Notes: generated by a model not told the origin, from the letters alone. A stretch of DNA of 7,855 nucleotides from an uncultured Megasphaera sp. (GCF_900539295.1 NZ_UQBH01000045.1:1-7855), one strand, 5' to 3'; counted from the first letter of the stretch, positions 1 through 6,372 are shown. Program-made: numbers and translations.

Positions 1-271
1 TCTTGACATAGTCAGCATGGCCCGGGCAGTCAACGTGTGCATAGTGACGGTTGTCCGTTTCGTATTCAACGTGTGCCGTATTAATAGTAATACCGCGTTC
101 ACGTTCTTCCGGAGCCTTGTCGATGTCGGCATAGTCTTCGAATTTAGCGTAGCCTTTTTCAGCCAAAACTTTGGTGATAGCTGCCGTTAATGTCGTTTTG
201 CCGTGGTCGACGTGACCGATGGTGCCAATGTTGACATGCGGTTTAGTTCTTTCAAAATGTTCTTTTGCCAT
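1..271 (-). CDS. tuf: Elongation factor Tu, N-terminal part (3' end beyond window)
   Basis: EF-Tu is the cytosolic GTPase that carries aminoacyl-tRNA to the ribosome. The minus strand encodes 90 codons starting MAKEHFERTKPHVNIGTIGH. GTPase motifs are visible: G1 GHVDHGKT at residues 19-26, the switch I region RGITI at 59-63 with the conserved Thr62, and G3 DCPGH at 81-85. The rest of the roughly 395-residue protein lies off the left edge. The start is fixed by a strong Shine-Dalgarno (AAAGGAGGAA, 281-290) about 9 bases upstream and by the usual EF-Tu N-terminus. It lies downstream of five tRNA genes on the same strand with no convincing terminator between, so it is probably cotranscribed with them. 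Bacteria with two tuf copies often keep one in the str operon (rpsL-rpsG-fusA-tuf) and one behind tRNAs. The context here matches the second type, though no second copy can be seen. Confidence 0.98.
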   Translation of the reverse strand, partial: MAKEHFERTKPHVNIGTIGHVDHGKTTLTAAITKVLAEKGYAKFEDYADIDKAPEERERGITINTAHVEYETDNRHYAHVDCPGHADYVK

Positions 272-412
272 GATAATCAATTCCTCCTTTAAAAAACATC
301 TATCCACTTGCATTTTATCACATATCCACATTCTTTGCTTAAAAAAACAGAAAATTAAGCAAAAAATATGTCTGCATATAGAAATAACCCCGTGGATACG
401 AGGTTATCAGTA
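272..412 (-). other. tRNA-Met to tuf spacer with three possible hairpins
   Basis: This 141-base A/T-rich spacer separates the last tRNA from tuf and would be the tuf 5' leader after tRNA processing. In transcript order it can form three stems. The first is AUAACCUCG/CGGGGUUAU (399-407 with 384-392, 9 pairs including one G-U, 6-nt loop). The second is AUAUG/CAUAU (about 364-378) followed by six U. The third is TTTGCTTAA/TTAAGCAAA (355-363 with 334-342, perfect, 12-nt loop); its arm overlaps the U-rich segment after the second stem. The second and third are therefore close to mutually exclusive. None is a strong terminator. They may be processing sites or a weak attenuator. A promoter specific to tuf is not convincing here. 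Confidence 0.4.
281..290 (-). promoter_or_regulatory. Shine-Dalgarno of tuf
   Basis: On the minus strand AAAGGAGGAA lies 9 bases before the tuf ATG. It is an almost full anti-16S match, as expected for one of the most highly translated proteins in the cell. Confidence 0.85.
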
Positions 413-489
413 TGGTGGCGGCTCGGAGATTCGAACTCTGGACACTGCGGGTATGAACCGCATGCTCTAGCCAACTGAGCTAAGCCGCC
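413..489 (-). tRNA. tRNA-Met (CAU), elongator
   Basis: The minus strand folds as a complete cloverleaf: acceptor GGCGGCT/AGCCGCC fully paired, D arm GCTC/GAGC, anticodon stem TGCGG/CCGCA with loop TTCATAC (anticodon CAU), T arm with TTCGAAT, discriminator A and an encoded CCA at 413-415. The paired first base and the lack of the three-GC anticodon stem mark it as elongator Met rather than initiator or CAU-Ile. It closely resembles Bacillus elongator tRNA-Met. It is the last tRNA before tuf. Confidence 0.95.
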
Positions 490-494
490 ATGTG

Positions 495-570
495 TGGAGC
501 TATTGACCGGGATTGAACCGGTGACCTTATCCTTACCAAGGATACGCTCTACCGACTGAGCTACAACAGC
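495..570 (-). tRNA. tRNA-Thr (GGU)
   Basis: The minus strand gives a standard 76-base cloverleaf with encoded CCA (495-497). The acceptor is GCTGTTG/CAATAGC (one G-U pair), D arm GCTC/GAGC, anticodon stem TATCC/GGATA with loop TTGGTAA (anticodon GGU, Thr), T arm ACCGG/CCGGT with TTCAATC, discriminator T. Only 5 bases separate it from the elongator tRNA-Met. It decodes ACC and ACU and complements the UGU tRNA-Thr at the head of the same operon. Confidence 0.95.
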
Positions 571-631
571 TTGTATACAGGTCAAAGCCTTGTATGAAGT
601 TGTCTTTTACTAATATATAGTAAAAAAAATT

Positions 632-707
<76 letters not shown>

Positions 708-711
708 ACAT

Positions 712-797
712 TGGTGGTGGGGGAAGGATTCGAACCTTCGAAGGCGAACGCCGGCAGATTTACAGTCTGCTCCCTTTAGCCACTCGGGAACCCCACC
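712..797 (-). tRNA. tRNA-Tyr (GUA)
   Basis: This is a class II tRNA of 86 bases on the minus strand. The acceptor is GGTGGGG/CCCCACC, the anticodon stem GCAGA/TCTGC with loop CTGTAAA (anticodon GUA), a long variable arm follows containing the GGCG/CGCC helix, and the T arm is GAAGG/CCTTC with TTCGAAT. The CCA is encoded at 712-714 and the discriminator is A. The long variable arm together with GUA gives Tyr. The 3' end lies 4 bases from the initiator tRNA. Confidence 0.95.
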
Positions 798-803
798 ATT
801 TTT

Positions 804-879
<76 letters not shown>

Positions 880-884
880 TTATC

Positions 885-936
885 GTTCCATAGAACATAG
901 TCTATTATATCTAAGACTCGATGTTCTGTCAAGAAC
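885..936. repeat. Dyad symmetry around promoter P1
   Basis: An inverted repeat GAACATAGTCT (893-903) / AGACT-CG-ATGTTC (914-926) encloses the -10 box in its 10-base centre; the arms match over 11 bases with a 2-base bulge. GTTCT/AGAAC (923-927 and 932-936, 4-base spacer) overlaps the -35, and GTTC/GAAC (885-888 and 893-896) lies at the start site. GTTC or its complement thus occurs four times within 52 bases. This could be an operator or chance; no regulator can be named. Confidence 0.5.
904..932 (-). promoter_or_regulatory. Sigma70 promoter P1 of the tRNA-tuf operon
   Basis: On the minus strand a perfect -35 TTGACA (927-932) and a perfect -10 TATAAT (904-909) are separated by exactly 17 bases. 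The start would be near 897, just ahead of the first tRNA. A fully consensus promoter suits a stable-RNA operon. GTTC/GAAC-type inverted repeats surround the -10 and overlap the -35 (listed separately). No obvious GC-rich stringent discriminator is visible. Confidence 0.9.
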
Positions 937-939
937 TTT

Positions 940-1178
940 CATCAGTTTTTTTAATTCTTGTCCTGAAATCAAAAGTTTTTCGACTTCTCAGAAGAACCGC
1001 TGACTTAATTAGTATACTACAGCGCATAGAATAATGCAAGCACTTTTTTATTTTTTTCGAAGGAAGTTACTTGGGGTTAATTGCAATACCCATTAAGCCC
1101 TCGGGAACAATTGAATCTGAAATTTCCATTCAACACAGCATCAGCAACTGTGTTTCGCGGTAATTTTAAGTCGCTAGC
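940..1178. other. Non-coding spacer between dnaB terminator and tRNA-tuf promoter
   Basis: No supported gene is seen in this stretch of about 240 bases on either strand. It contains possible promoter P2 (1011-1039), a short palindrome CTTCT-C-AGAAG (984-994), and two abutting inverted repeats. TTGAAT...ATTCAA (1111-1133) has GAAA/TTTC continuing the symmetry inside. AACACAG/CTGTGTT (1132-1138 and 1148-1154) has a 9-base loop. Neither repeat has a following U-run, so they do not look like terminators. They could be protein sites or parts of an unrecognised small RNA. Confidence 0.5.
1011..1039 (-). promoter_or_regulatory. Possible upstream promoter P2 of the tRNA-tuf operon
   Basis: The minus strand reads TTGCAT (1034-1039), 17 bases, TATACT (1011-1016). 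The -10 is good and the -35 keeps only TTG, so this is weaker than P1. It lies about 107 bases upstream of P1 on the same strand, a tandem arrangement common for rRNA and tRNA operons. The start would be near 1004. Confidence 0.5.
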
Positions 1179-1213
1179 AAAAAAAACGCAGCACGTTATC
1201 CTTCGTGCTGCGT
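1179..1213 (-). terminator. Rho-independent terminator of the gdpP-rplI-lonC-dnaB operon
   Basis: In the minus-strand transcript ACGCAGCACG (1204-1213) pairs perfectly with CGTGCTGCGT (1186-1195), with an 8-base loop and a run of eight U (1179-1186, the first of which pairs in the stem). The upstream arm is coding sequence for the last residues of DnaB, and the TAA stop (1196-1198) lies in the loop. A ribosome finishing dnaB would therefore cover the hairpin. Confidence 0.93.
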
Positions 1214-2524
1214 GTCCAAGTTGAGGAACAAGGTAAATTCATTTCTGAAGTAGAGCTTCACCGAGCCGACCGGGCCGTTTCGGTGCTTAGCCAGGATGAC
1301 TTCGGTAATGTGCTGATTTTCCGTCTCCTTATCGTAGTAATCTTCTCGATATAAGAAGGAAACGATATCCGCATCCTGTTCAAGAGCCCCTGATTCACGG
1401 AGGTCGCTGAGCATCGGCCGCTTATCCTGACGGCTTTCAACGCTTCGGCTGAGCTGGGACAAGGCGATTAAAGGAACCTTGAGTTCTCGGGCCAGAGCCT
1501 TGAGGGACCGGGAAATTTCAGAGATTTCCTGCTGACGGCTTTCCGAGTTTCTCCCCTGCATGAGCTGCAGGTAGTCGACAATGATGAGGTCCAGGCCATG
1601 CTCCGATTTCAGGCGCCGCGCTTTAGAGCGCATTTCAGCAACGGAAATGCCCGGCGTATCGTCGATGTAGACCGGCGATTCATAGAGCTTGTCGCAGGCA
1701 TCGGTAAGGCGCGCCCATTCATCGTCGCTGTTGAGCTGGCCCGTACGAAGCTTCTGCGAATCGATATGGGCAATCTGGCAGAGCAGACGCTGAACGAGCT
1801 GTTCCTGAGACATTTCCAAAGAAAAGAAGGCGACGGTCTTGCGCTGGCGAACGCCGACGTTCTGGGCGATATTCAGGGTAAAGGCCGTCTTGCCCATACT
1901 GGGACGGGCGGCGACGAGGATCAGGTCCGACGGCTGGAGACCCGACGTCATGCGGTCGAGGTCGCGAAAACCCGTCGGAAGCCCCGTAAGGCCGGCTTTA
2001 TTTTCATAGAGCTTGGTAATCTTATCGAGGGTCGTTTCGACGACGGCACCGACCGATGCAAAGTCCCCACGGTTCTTCGTATCCGACAGCTGCAGGATTT
2101 TTCGTTCTGCATCGTCGAGGAGATCTTCCGGCTCCTTTTCCCCGTCATAGGCTTCGGTCGTCAATTCGGTACACGTCGAAATCAAGTTCCGCGCCAAGGC
2201 CTTTTCGGAAACGATGTTGGCGTGGTACTCGATGTTTGCCGCTGTCGCCACCAAGTTAGGCAGCTGCAGGACGTATTCGACACCGCCTACATCGTCGAGG
2301 CGTTTCATGCGCCGCAGTTCTTCCGTCAAAGTAATGACGTCGATTTCTTTATTTTCCCGGTGCAGATGTTCCATGCCTTCAAAGATGACGCGGTGGACAT
2401 CCCGGTAAAAATCGCGCGACTGCAGTCGTTCCATGGCCGCAATGACAGCGTCATGGCTGAGAAGCATGGCGCCGAGAACAGCTTGTTCAGCTTCGACATT
2501 CTGCGGTGGCACCCGCTGTTCCAT
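1196..2524 (-). CDS. dnaB: Replicative DNA helicase DnaB (DnaC in Bacillus naming)
   Basis: Hexameric 5'-3' helicase that unwinds DNA at the replication fork and recruits primase. The protein has 442 residues, the normal family length. The N-terminal DnaB domain (about 5-105) starts with the typical PPQNVEAEQAVLGAML. A linker of about 150-180 follows, then the RecA-like C-terminal domain from about 180: Walker A ARPSMGKT (206-213), catalytic Glu237 in SLEMS, Walker B LIIVDYLQL (313-321, Asp317), sensor-like Gln357 in LSQLSR, and KHRNGP (413-418) with the Lys and Arg that act as trans finger residues in the family. No intein is present. The ATG lies 1 base after the lonC stop. Its Shine-Dalgarno AGGGGGA (2533-2539) is inside the lonC end, so translation is probably coupled. 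It is the last gene of the operon. Confidence 0.98.
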   Translation of the reverse strand: MEQRVPPQNVEAEQAVLGAMLLSHDAVIAAMERLQSRDFYRDVHRVIFEGMEHLHRENKEIDVITLTEELRRMKRLDDVGGVEYVLQLPNLVATAANIEYHANIVSEKALARNLISTCTELTTEAYDGEKEPEDLLDDAERKILQLSDTKNRGDFASVGAVVETTLDKITKLYENKAGLTGLPTGFRDLDRMTSGLQPSDLILVAARPSMGKTAFTLNIAQNVGVRQRKTVAFFSLEMSQEQLVQRLLCQIAHIDSQKLRTGQLNSDDEWARLTDACDKLYESPVYIDDTPGISVAEMRSKARRLKSEHGLDLIIVDYLQLMQGRNSESRQQEISEISRSLKALARELKVPLIALSQLSRSVESRQDKRPMLSDLRESGALEQDADIVSFLYREDYYDKETENQHITEVILAKHRNGPVGSVKLYFRNEFTLFLNLDTQHEG

Positions 2525-2525
2525 A

Positions 2526-4445
2526 CTATGATTCCCCCTGTTTAACCAACATCAAATCCAGAATATCGTCAATAGCCGCGGCATAATGGATATCGAGGCC
2601 CAAATGGCGTTCCGGAATGTCATGGCTGTTTTCTTTCGGGATGATGATGCCCTTCATGCCGGCTTGGCGAGCTCCGTAGGCTTTTTCAAAGACGCCGCCG
2701 ACGGGTTTGACCTGGCCTTGGATCGAGATTTCTCCCGTAAGGGCCATATCCTGACGGACGGGCACACCGGAAACGGCTGAAATGAGGGCCGTCGTAATGG
2801 CGCAGCCGGCGGAAGGACCGTCGATATTGCCGCCGCCGACGAAGTTGATGTTGACATCGTAGTCGGACAATTCTTTCCCGGTTACGCGGCGCATGACAGC
2901 GGCTGCATTGAACATGGAGTCCTTGGCCATGGAGCCTGCCGTATCATTGAAGCGGTAATACCCCTTGCCCGGCTGCCGCGCCGGAAAGGCGACGGCTTCG
3001 ATTTCAATGGCAGATCCTAAATAACCGGCAACGCCGAGGCCGAATACCTTGCCGACGGCCGGCGTATTGCTGGCTTTTTCCGTCATATAAGGCACGAGAC
3101 GGCTGATCTGAGCGACACGGCGGACGTGATCTTTCGTAATGCGCACCTGATCTTTCTGTCCCGACTGAAAGACGGCCAACCCATAGGTATCTGCCAGGAT
3201 GTTGACGGCTTTTCGCCCTTCAATGGTAAATTCAGAGATGGATTTAGCAACGCCGTCTTCGAGTTCAGCACCGAGCTGTTCGGCTGCATGGGAAACGATC
3301 TTTTCGATGTCCGTCGGAATGAGGGGTTCAAAAAAGATTTCTGCGCAGCGCGAACGGATGGCCGGATTGATTTCCGACGGATCCCTCGTCGTCGCTCCGA
3401 TGAGGATGAAGTCCGCCGGTGCCCCTTCGGCAAAGAGGCGGCGAATATATTCAGGAACGTTGGGATCGTCTTCATCGTAATAGGCCGATTCGAAGCGAAC
3501 CCGTTTGTCTTCCATAACTTTCAACAATTTATTGAGCAGCATCGGATCCATTTCACCGATTTCATCGATGAATAAGATGCCGCCATGGGCTTCGGTAACC
3601 AGGCCCGGCTTCGGTTCCGGAATGCCTGTATCGGCCAAATCGCGGCGGGCACCCTGATAAATCGGATCGTGAACGGAACCGATGAGGGGGTTGGTCATAT
3701 CCCGCGAATCCCAGCGAAGGGTCGTTCCGTCTGTTTCAATGAAAGGAGCCTTGGCCCCAAAAGGCGTAAAGGCTAATTTCTTCGCTTCGTCGAGAACGAT
3801 GCGGGCCGCCGTCGTCTTGCCGACGCCGGGCGGTCCATAGAGGAGCAGATGCTGAGGATAGACCGAGGCCAGTTTGCTCTGCATGGCTTCGACAGCCCGT
3901 TCTTGACCGACGATGGCACTGAGCCGTTTCGGACGAACCCGTTCCATGACCGATTCCGTAAGTTCGACCTTTTCGAGGTCATTTAATTCTTTGAGCTTGC
4001 GCTTGGTCTGCTGGGTTTCTACGTCATGCAGTTCTTCTTTGATGAGTTCCATCTTGATTTCCCGCACGTATTCCTGCTGCTTTTCGTCCATGCGCTGGCT
4101 GATTTTCTTTTCCAGCCGCTCTTCGACGGCCTGACGGGCCAGCATTTCGGCAAGGACCATTTCAAGCTCATTGAGGACGTTGATGACTTCGTCATCGCCG
4201 GGCACCTTGTCATACGATACGTCTTCGTAAATAAGGCGCTGCAGACCGACCAGGCGTTGACGCGGATCTTCAGAATGAATATATGACAGAGCCGAGTATT
4301 TGCTGGCACGAAGGACCATTTTTTCAGACCCTATAAGGCCAGTAAAAGCGCCATAAAGCACGTTAACCTGACGGCGGAGTTCTTCCTCCGCCGTAGGTTC
4401 TAAGTACTTATGGCGCTGTAACAGTTTATCCAATAATTCTTTCAT
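2526..4445 (-). CDS. lonC: ATP-dependent Lon-family protease, LonC/LonB type
   Basis: Cytosolic AAA+ serine protease of 639 residues. Residues 1-100 are helical without a typical LAN substrate domain. Residues 100-165 are rich in Glu, Lys and Gln and look like a coiled coil. The AAA+ module has Walker A GPPGVGKT (204-211), Walker B ILFIDEIGEMD (290-300) and GATTRDP followed by arginine-finger candidates Arg364/Arg366. The C-terminal Lon protease domain (about 460-630) has Ser545 in GPSAG and Lys588 in GGVFEKAYGARQAG, forming the Ser-Lys dyad. No transmembrane segment is seen, unlike archaeal LonB. B. subtilis LonB is shorter (about 550 residues), and the longer coiled-coil N-terminus fits the LonC group known mainly from spore-forming lineages. 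It starts 23 bases after rplI with AAGAGG (4451-4456) as ribosome site. The protease call is firm; the LonC subtype and symbol are recalled from family knowledge. Confidence 0.9.
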   Translation of the reverse strand: MKELLDKLLQRHKYLEPTAEEELRRQVNVLYGAFTGLIGSEKMVLRASKYSALSYIHSEDPRQRLVGLQRLIYEDVSYDKVPGDDEVINVLNELEMVLAEMLARQAVEERLEKKISQRMDEKQQEYVREIKMELIKEELHDVETQQTKRKLKELNDLEKVELTESVMERVRPKRLSAIVGQERAVEAMQSKLASVYPQHLLLYGPPGVGKTTAARIVLDEAKKLAFTPFGAKAPFIETDGTTLRWDSRDMTNPLIGSVHDPIYQGARRDLADTGIPEPKPGLVTEAHGGILFIDEIGEMDPMLLNKLLKVMEDKRVRFESAYYDEDDPNVPEYIRRLFAEGAPADFILIGATTRDPSEINPAIRSRCAEIFFEPLIPTDIEKIVSHAAEQLGAELEDGVAKSISEFTIEGRKAVNILADTYGLAVFQSGQKDQVRITKDHVRRVAQISRLVPYMTEKASNTPAVGKVFGLGVAGYLGSAIEIEAVAFPARQPGKGYYRFNDTAGSMAKDSMFNAAAVMRRVTGKELSDYDVNINFVGGGNIDGPSAGCAITTALISAVSGVPVRQDMALTGEISIQGQVKPVGGVFEKAYGARQAGMKGIIIPKENSHDIPERHLGLDIHYAAAIDDILDLMLVKQGES

Positions 4446-4468
4446 TGTAACCTCTTACGGCTGGAAAA

Positions 4469-4915
4469 TCAGCCTTCTACAACGTGTATTTTGATGACAC
4501 TGGTAATGGTCGGATGAACGCGAATGGTGACATCATAGTCGCCGACGGATTTAATCGGGTCCTTGATTTCGACCTTCTTCTTGTCGAGATCGATGTCGTA
4601 CTGTTCTTTGGCAGCTTCACTGATATTCTTGCCCGTAATGGCACCGAATACTTTGCCGCCTTCACCGACTTTAACGGGAATCGTGAGTTCTACTTTTTTA
4701 AGCTGGCTGGCCAGGATGACTGCTTCATCCGAAGCAACCTGGGCCTTATGTTTAGCGGCAGCCTGCTTCTGCTTGGCATCGTTGATGTTTTCCGATGTCC
4801 CCGGCGATGCTAATTTACGGGGCAGGAGGAAGTTGCGGCCATAGCCTTCAGAGACTTCGACGATGTCCCCTTTCTTTCCCAGTTTCTTTACATCTTCCAA
4901 TAAAATTACCTTCAT
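4469..4915 (-). CDS. rplI: 50S ribosomal protein L9 (bL9)
   Basis: Large-subunit protein that binds 23S rRNA near the L1 stalk. The product has 148 residues, typical for the family. It opens MKVILLEDVKKLGKKGDIVE and continues with VSEGYGRNFLLPRKLA, the L9 N-terminal signature. A long charged connecting helix (about 42-75) follows, then the C-terminal domain with GKVFGAITGKNI (about 87-98). It overlaps the upstream gdpP by 4 bases (ATGA, 4912-4915). Its Shine-Dalgarno AAGGAG (4927-4932) lies in the gdpP end, 11 bases from the ATG. The gdpP-rplI-dnaB neighbourhood is conserved in Firmicutes; lonC is the extra member here. Confidence 0.98.
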   Translation of the reverse strand: MKVILLEDVKKLGKKGDIVEVSEGYGRNFLLPRKLASPGTSENINDAKQKQAAAKHKAQVASDEAVILASQLKKVELTIPVKVGEGGKVFGAITGKNISEAAKEQYDIDLDKKKVEIKDPIKSVGDYDVTIRVHPTITSVIKIHVVEG

Positions 4916-6117
4916 TTTTCATCAATCTCCTTATTTTTATCTAAAGTCTCACGGAGAGCCGCCATGACAATCTCTTGGGCTTCTTCCATCGTGCGCCCCT
5001 TAACCTGGGCGCCGGCTACGGTGCGATGACCGCCGCCGCCGATGGCTTCCATGACGAGTTGTACGTTAATATCGCCTCGCGACCGGGCACTGACGCCAAT
5101 ATAGCCGTCGTCGAGGTAGTAAAAAGTAAAGCTGGCTTCAACCTTGTCGATATTGACCAAGGCATCGGCTGCCTGAGCTGCAATGATCATGGCGTTGGCC
5201 AGTCCCTTAGGACAGCTGGCCACGGCAATGCCCTCTTTGATGCGGGCCCCGGAAAGGATAGCAGCCCGATCTTTTACGGTATCGAAATCGCAGCTGAAGA
5301 GATCACGGACGATGTCCGGATCAGCGCCGCATCGGCGCAGATAAGACGCTGCATCAAAGGTACGGACCCCGGTCTGGACGGCAAAGTTCTTCGTATCGAC
5401 GACGATACCGGCATAGAGGGCCGTCGCTTCGATTTTAGCAAGGTCTACGTCTTCCTGGAAATACTGCAAAAGTTCGGTTACGAGTTCGCTCGTCGAGGAA
5501 CTCGACGTTTCCGTATACGTCAGCAGCGGTTTTTGAATGAAGTCCGAACTGCGGCGATGGTGGTCGATGACGACGCGGCGGTCGGTCTTGGTCAAGAGGG
5601 CCGGTGCCGCCGTCATATCCGGCCGATGGGTATCGGTGACGAACAGCAGGGTCTGGTTGTTGCAGAGCTTTTCTGCCGTTTCCGGCGAAATGATTAAGTC
5701 CTTGAAATCAGGATCATCCATCAGTTCCGACGTAAGGCGCTCGACGGCGTCGGTCTGATCACTGAGGACGACATGGACCGGTTTTCCGGCCATGCGGGCC
5801 ATGTGTGCGACGCCGACAGCCGCACCGAGGCTGTCATAATCTTCCCGTTCGTGGCCCATGACTAAGACCAGTTCACTGGTATCGATGAGTTCATGGATAG
5901 CCTGGGATACGACGCGGGCCCGCACACGAGTATTCTTTTCGACGCTTCTCGTTTTACCGCCGTAAAAATGGGGCGAACCGTCGTCTTCATAGACGACGAC
6001 CTGATCGCCGCCCCGCCCTAAAGCCAAATCCAACCCGGCCTGAGCTTTTTCGGCCAATTCGTTAAAATTAGCCTTGCCGGCGGCGATGACTTCACTCGGA
6101 AAGAGGGCCACACCCAT
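4912..6117 (-). CDS. gdpP: Cyclic-di-AMP phosphodiesterase GdpP, 5'-truncated
   Basis: GdpP hydrolyses c-di-AMP to pApA and is normally a membrane protein of about 650 residues: two transmembrane helices, PAS-like domain, degenerate GGDEF, DHH and DHHA1. Only the last part is present. The frame opens with the end of the degenerate GGDEF domain (MGVALFPSE, LGRGGDQVVVYE). The DHH domain shows GHEREDYDS (His89, Asp93, Asp95), Asp162, DHH at 185-187 and Asp241, the metal ligands of active enzymes. DHHA1 has GGGGH at 360-364. The catalytic half is intact. The ATG at 6117 is an internal Met, not a true start: in-frame homology continues upstream (NRIPVTIS, 6118-6141), no Shine-Dalgarno precedes it, and the frame meets TAG at 6178-6180. 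Sequence beyond about 6147 belongs to an unrelated antitoxin gene on the other strand. The sensory and membrane part is therefore missing through a chimeric join or a real rearrangement. Confidence 0.9.
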   Translation of the reverse strand: MGVALFPSEVIAAGKANFNELAEKAQAGLDLALGRGGDQVVVYEDDGSPHFYGGKTRSVEKNTRVRARVVSQAIHELIDTSELVLVMGHEREDYDSLGAAVGVAHMARMAGKPVHVVLSDQTDAVERLTSELMDDPDFKDLIISPETAEKLCNNQTLLFVTDTHRPDMTAAPALLTKTDRRVVIDHHRRSSDFIQKPLLTYTETSSSSTSELVTELLQYFQEDVDLAKIEATALYAGIVVDTKNFAVQTGVRTFDAASYLRRCGADPDIVRDLFSCDFDTVKDRAAILSGARIKEGIAVASCPKGLANAMIIAAQAADALVNIDKVEASFTFYYLDDGYIGVSARSRGDINVQLVMEAIGGGGHRTVAGAQVKGRTMEEAQEIVMAALRETLDKNKEIDEK

Positions 6118-6126
6118 ACTGATCGT

Positions 6127-6147
6127 GACGGGAATCCGGTTTACCTG
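6127..6147. other. Junction between two unrelated sequence blocks
   Basis: Left of here the minus strand is clear GdpP (IPVTISMGV). Right of here the plus strand is a Phd/YefM-like antitoxin (NPVYLTKNGYG). Both readings are plausible across about 6127-6147, so the exact breakpoint is hidden by chance similarity or microhomology. Both genes lose their N-terminal portions at this point. No transposase, integrase or target-site duplication is visible around it. Confidence 0.75.
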
Positions 6148-6312
6148 ACTAAAAACGGCTACGGTGCCATGGTGGTTCTAAGTCTTGAACAGTACGCCAG
6201 TTTAACTGACAACATTGAAGCAAAGCTCGATGAAGCAGATTATCAGGCTTCCATAACAGAAGAACGCCTTTCCCATGAAACGGTCTTCCGCAATGCAAGG
6301 AGCGCAGTATAA
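6133..6312 (+). pseudogene. Phd/YefM-type antitoxin, C-terminal fragment
   Basis: The plus-strand frame reads NPVYLTKNGYGAMVV, then LSLEQYASLTDNIEAKLDEAD, ending ...HETVFRNARSAV before TAA at 6310-6312 (59 residues plus stop). The stretch PVYLTKNGYGAMVVLS is the characteristic second half of the Phd/YefM fold, which binds DNA as a dimer and represses its own operon. The acidic tail (IEAKLDEAD and following) is where such antitoxins wrap a RelE/ParE-type toxin. The usual N-terminal 30-40 residues (the SDLR.. region) are replaced by gdpP sequence at the junction, so no start is present; the first in-frame ATG is 6169-6171. No toxin gene follows: two stem-loops and a terminator come directly after. 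It was either an orphan antitoxin, or its partner lay upstream and is lost. Confidence 0.75.
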
Positions 6313-6316
6313 CGTC

Positions 6317-6372
6317 TGGATAATCCCCTCTCGTATGAGCCGTATCCCTCCACAAAGAAACGGGATTATCCA
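6317..6372 (+). repeat. Inverted repeat with 34-base loop after the antitoxin
   Basis: TGGATAATCCC (6317-6327) and GGGATTATCCA (6362-6372) are perfectly complementary over 11 bases, with 34 bases between. It begins 5 bases after the antitoxin stop, and its last base is the first base of the terminator hairpin. It could protect or process the 3' end of the mRNA, or be a repeat element; there is no U-run directly after it. Confidence 0.6.

Noticed and set aside
272..334. A promoter just before tuf (GATAAA-like -10 near 315-322)
   Set aside because: The matching -35 (TTAAGC-like) is poor, and cotranscription from P1 explains tuf expression.
1598..2545. Long plus-strand open frame of 315 codons opposite dnaB
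   Set aside because: It lies wholly antisense to a well-supported dnaB gene, its product is low-complexity in style (rich in R, F and G) with no family features, and no ribosome site was seen.
4459..4474. Small hairpin GGCTG/CAGCC at the rplI stop as a terminator
   Set aside because: Only 5 pairs and no U-tract; lonC follows 23 bases on with its own ribosome site, so read-through is expected.
4975..5697. Plus-strand open frame of 240 codons opposite gdpP
   Set aside because: It mirrors conserved DHH and DHHA1 codons of gdpP and shows no motifs of its own.
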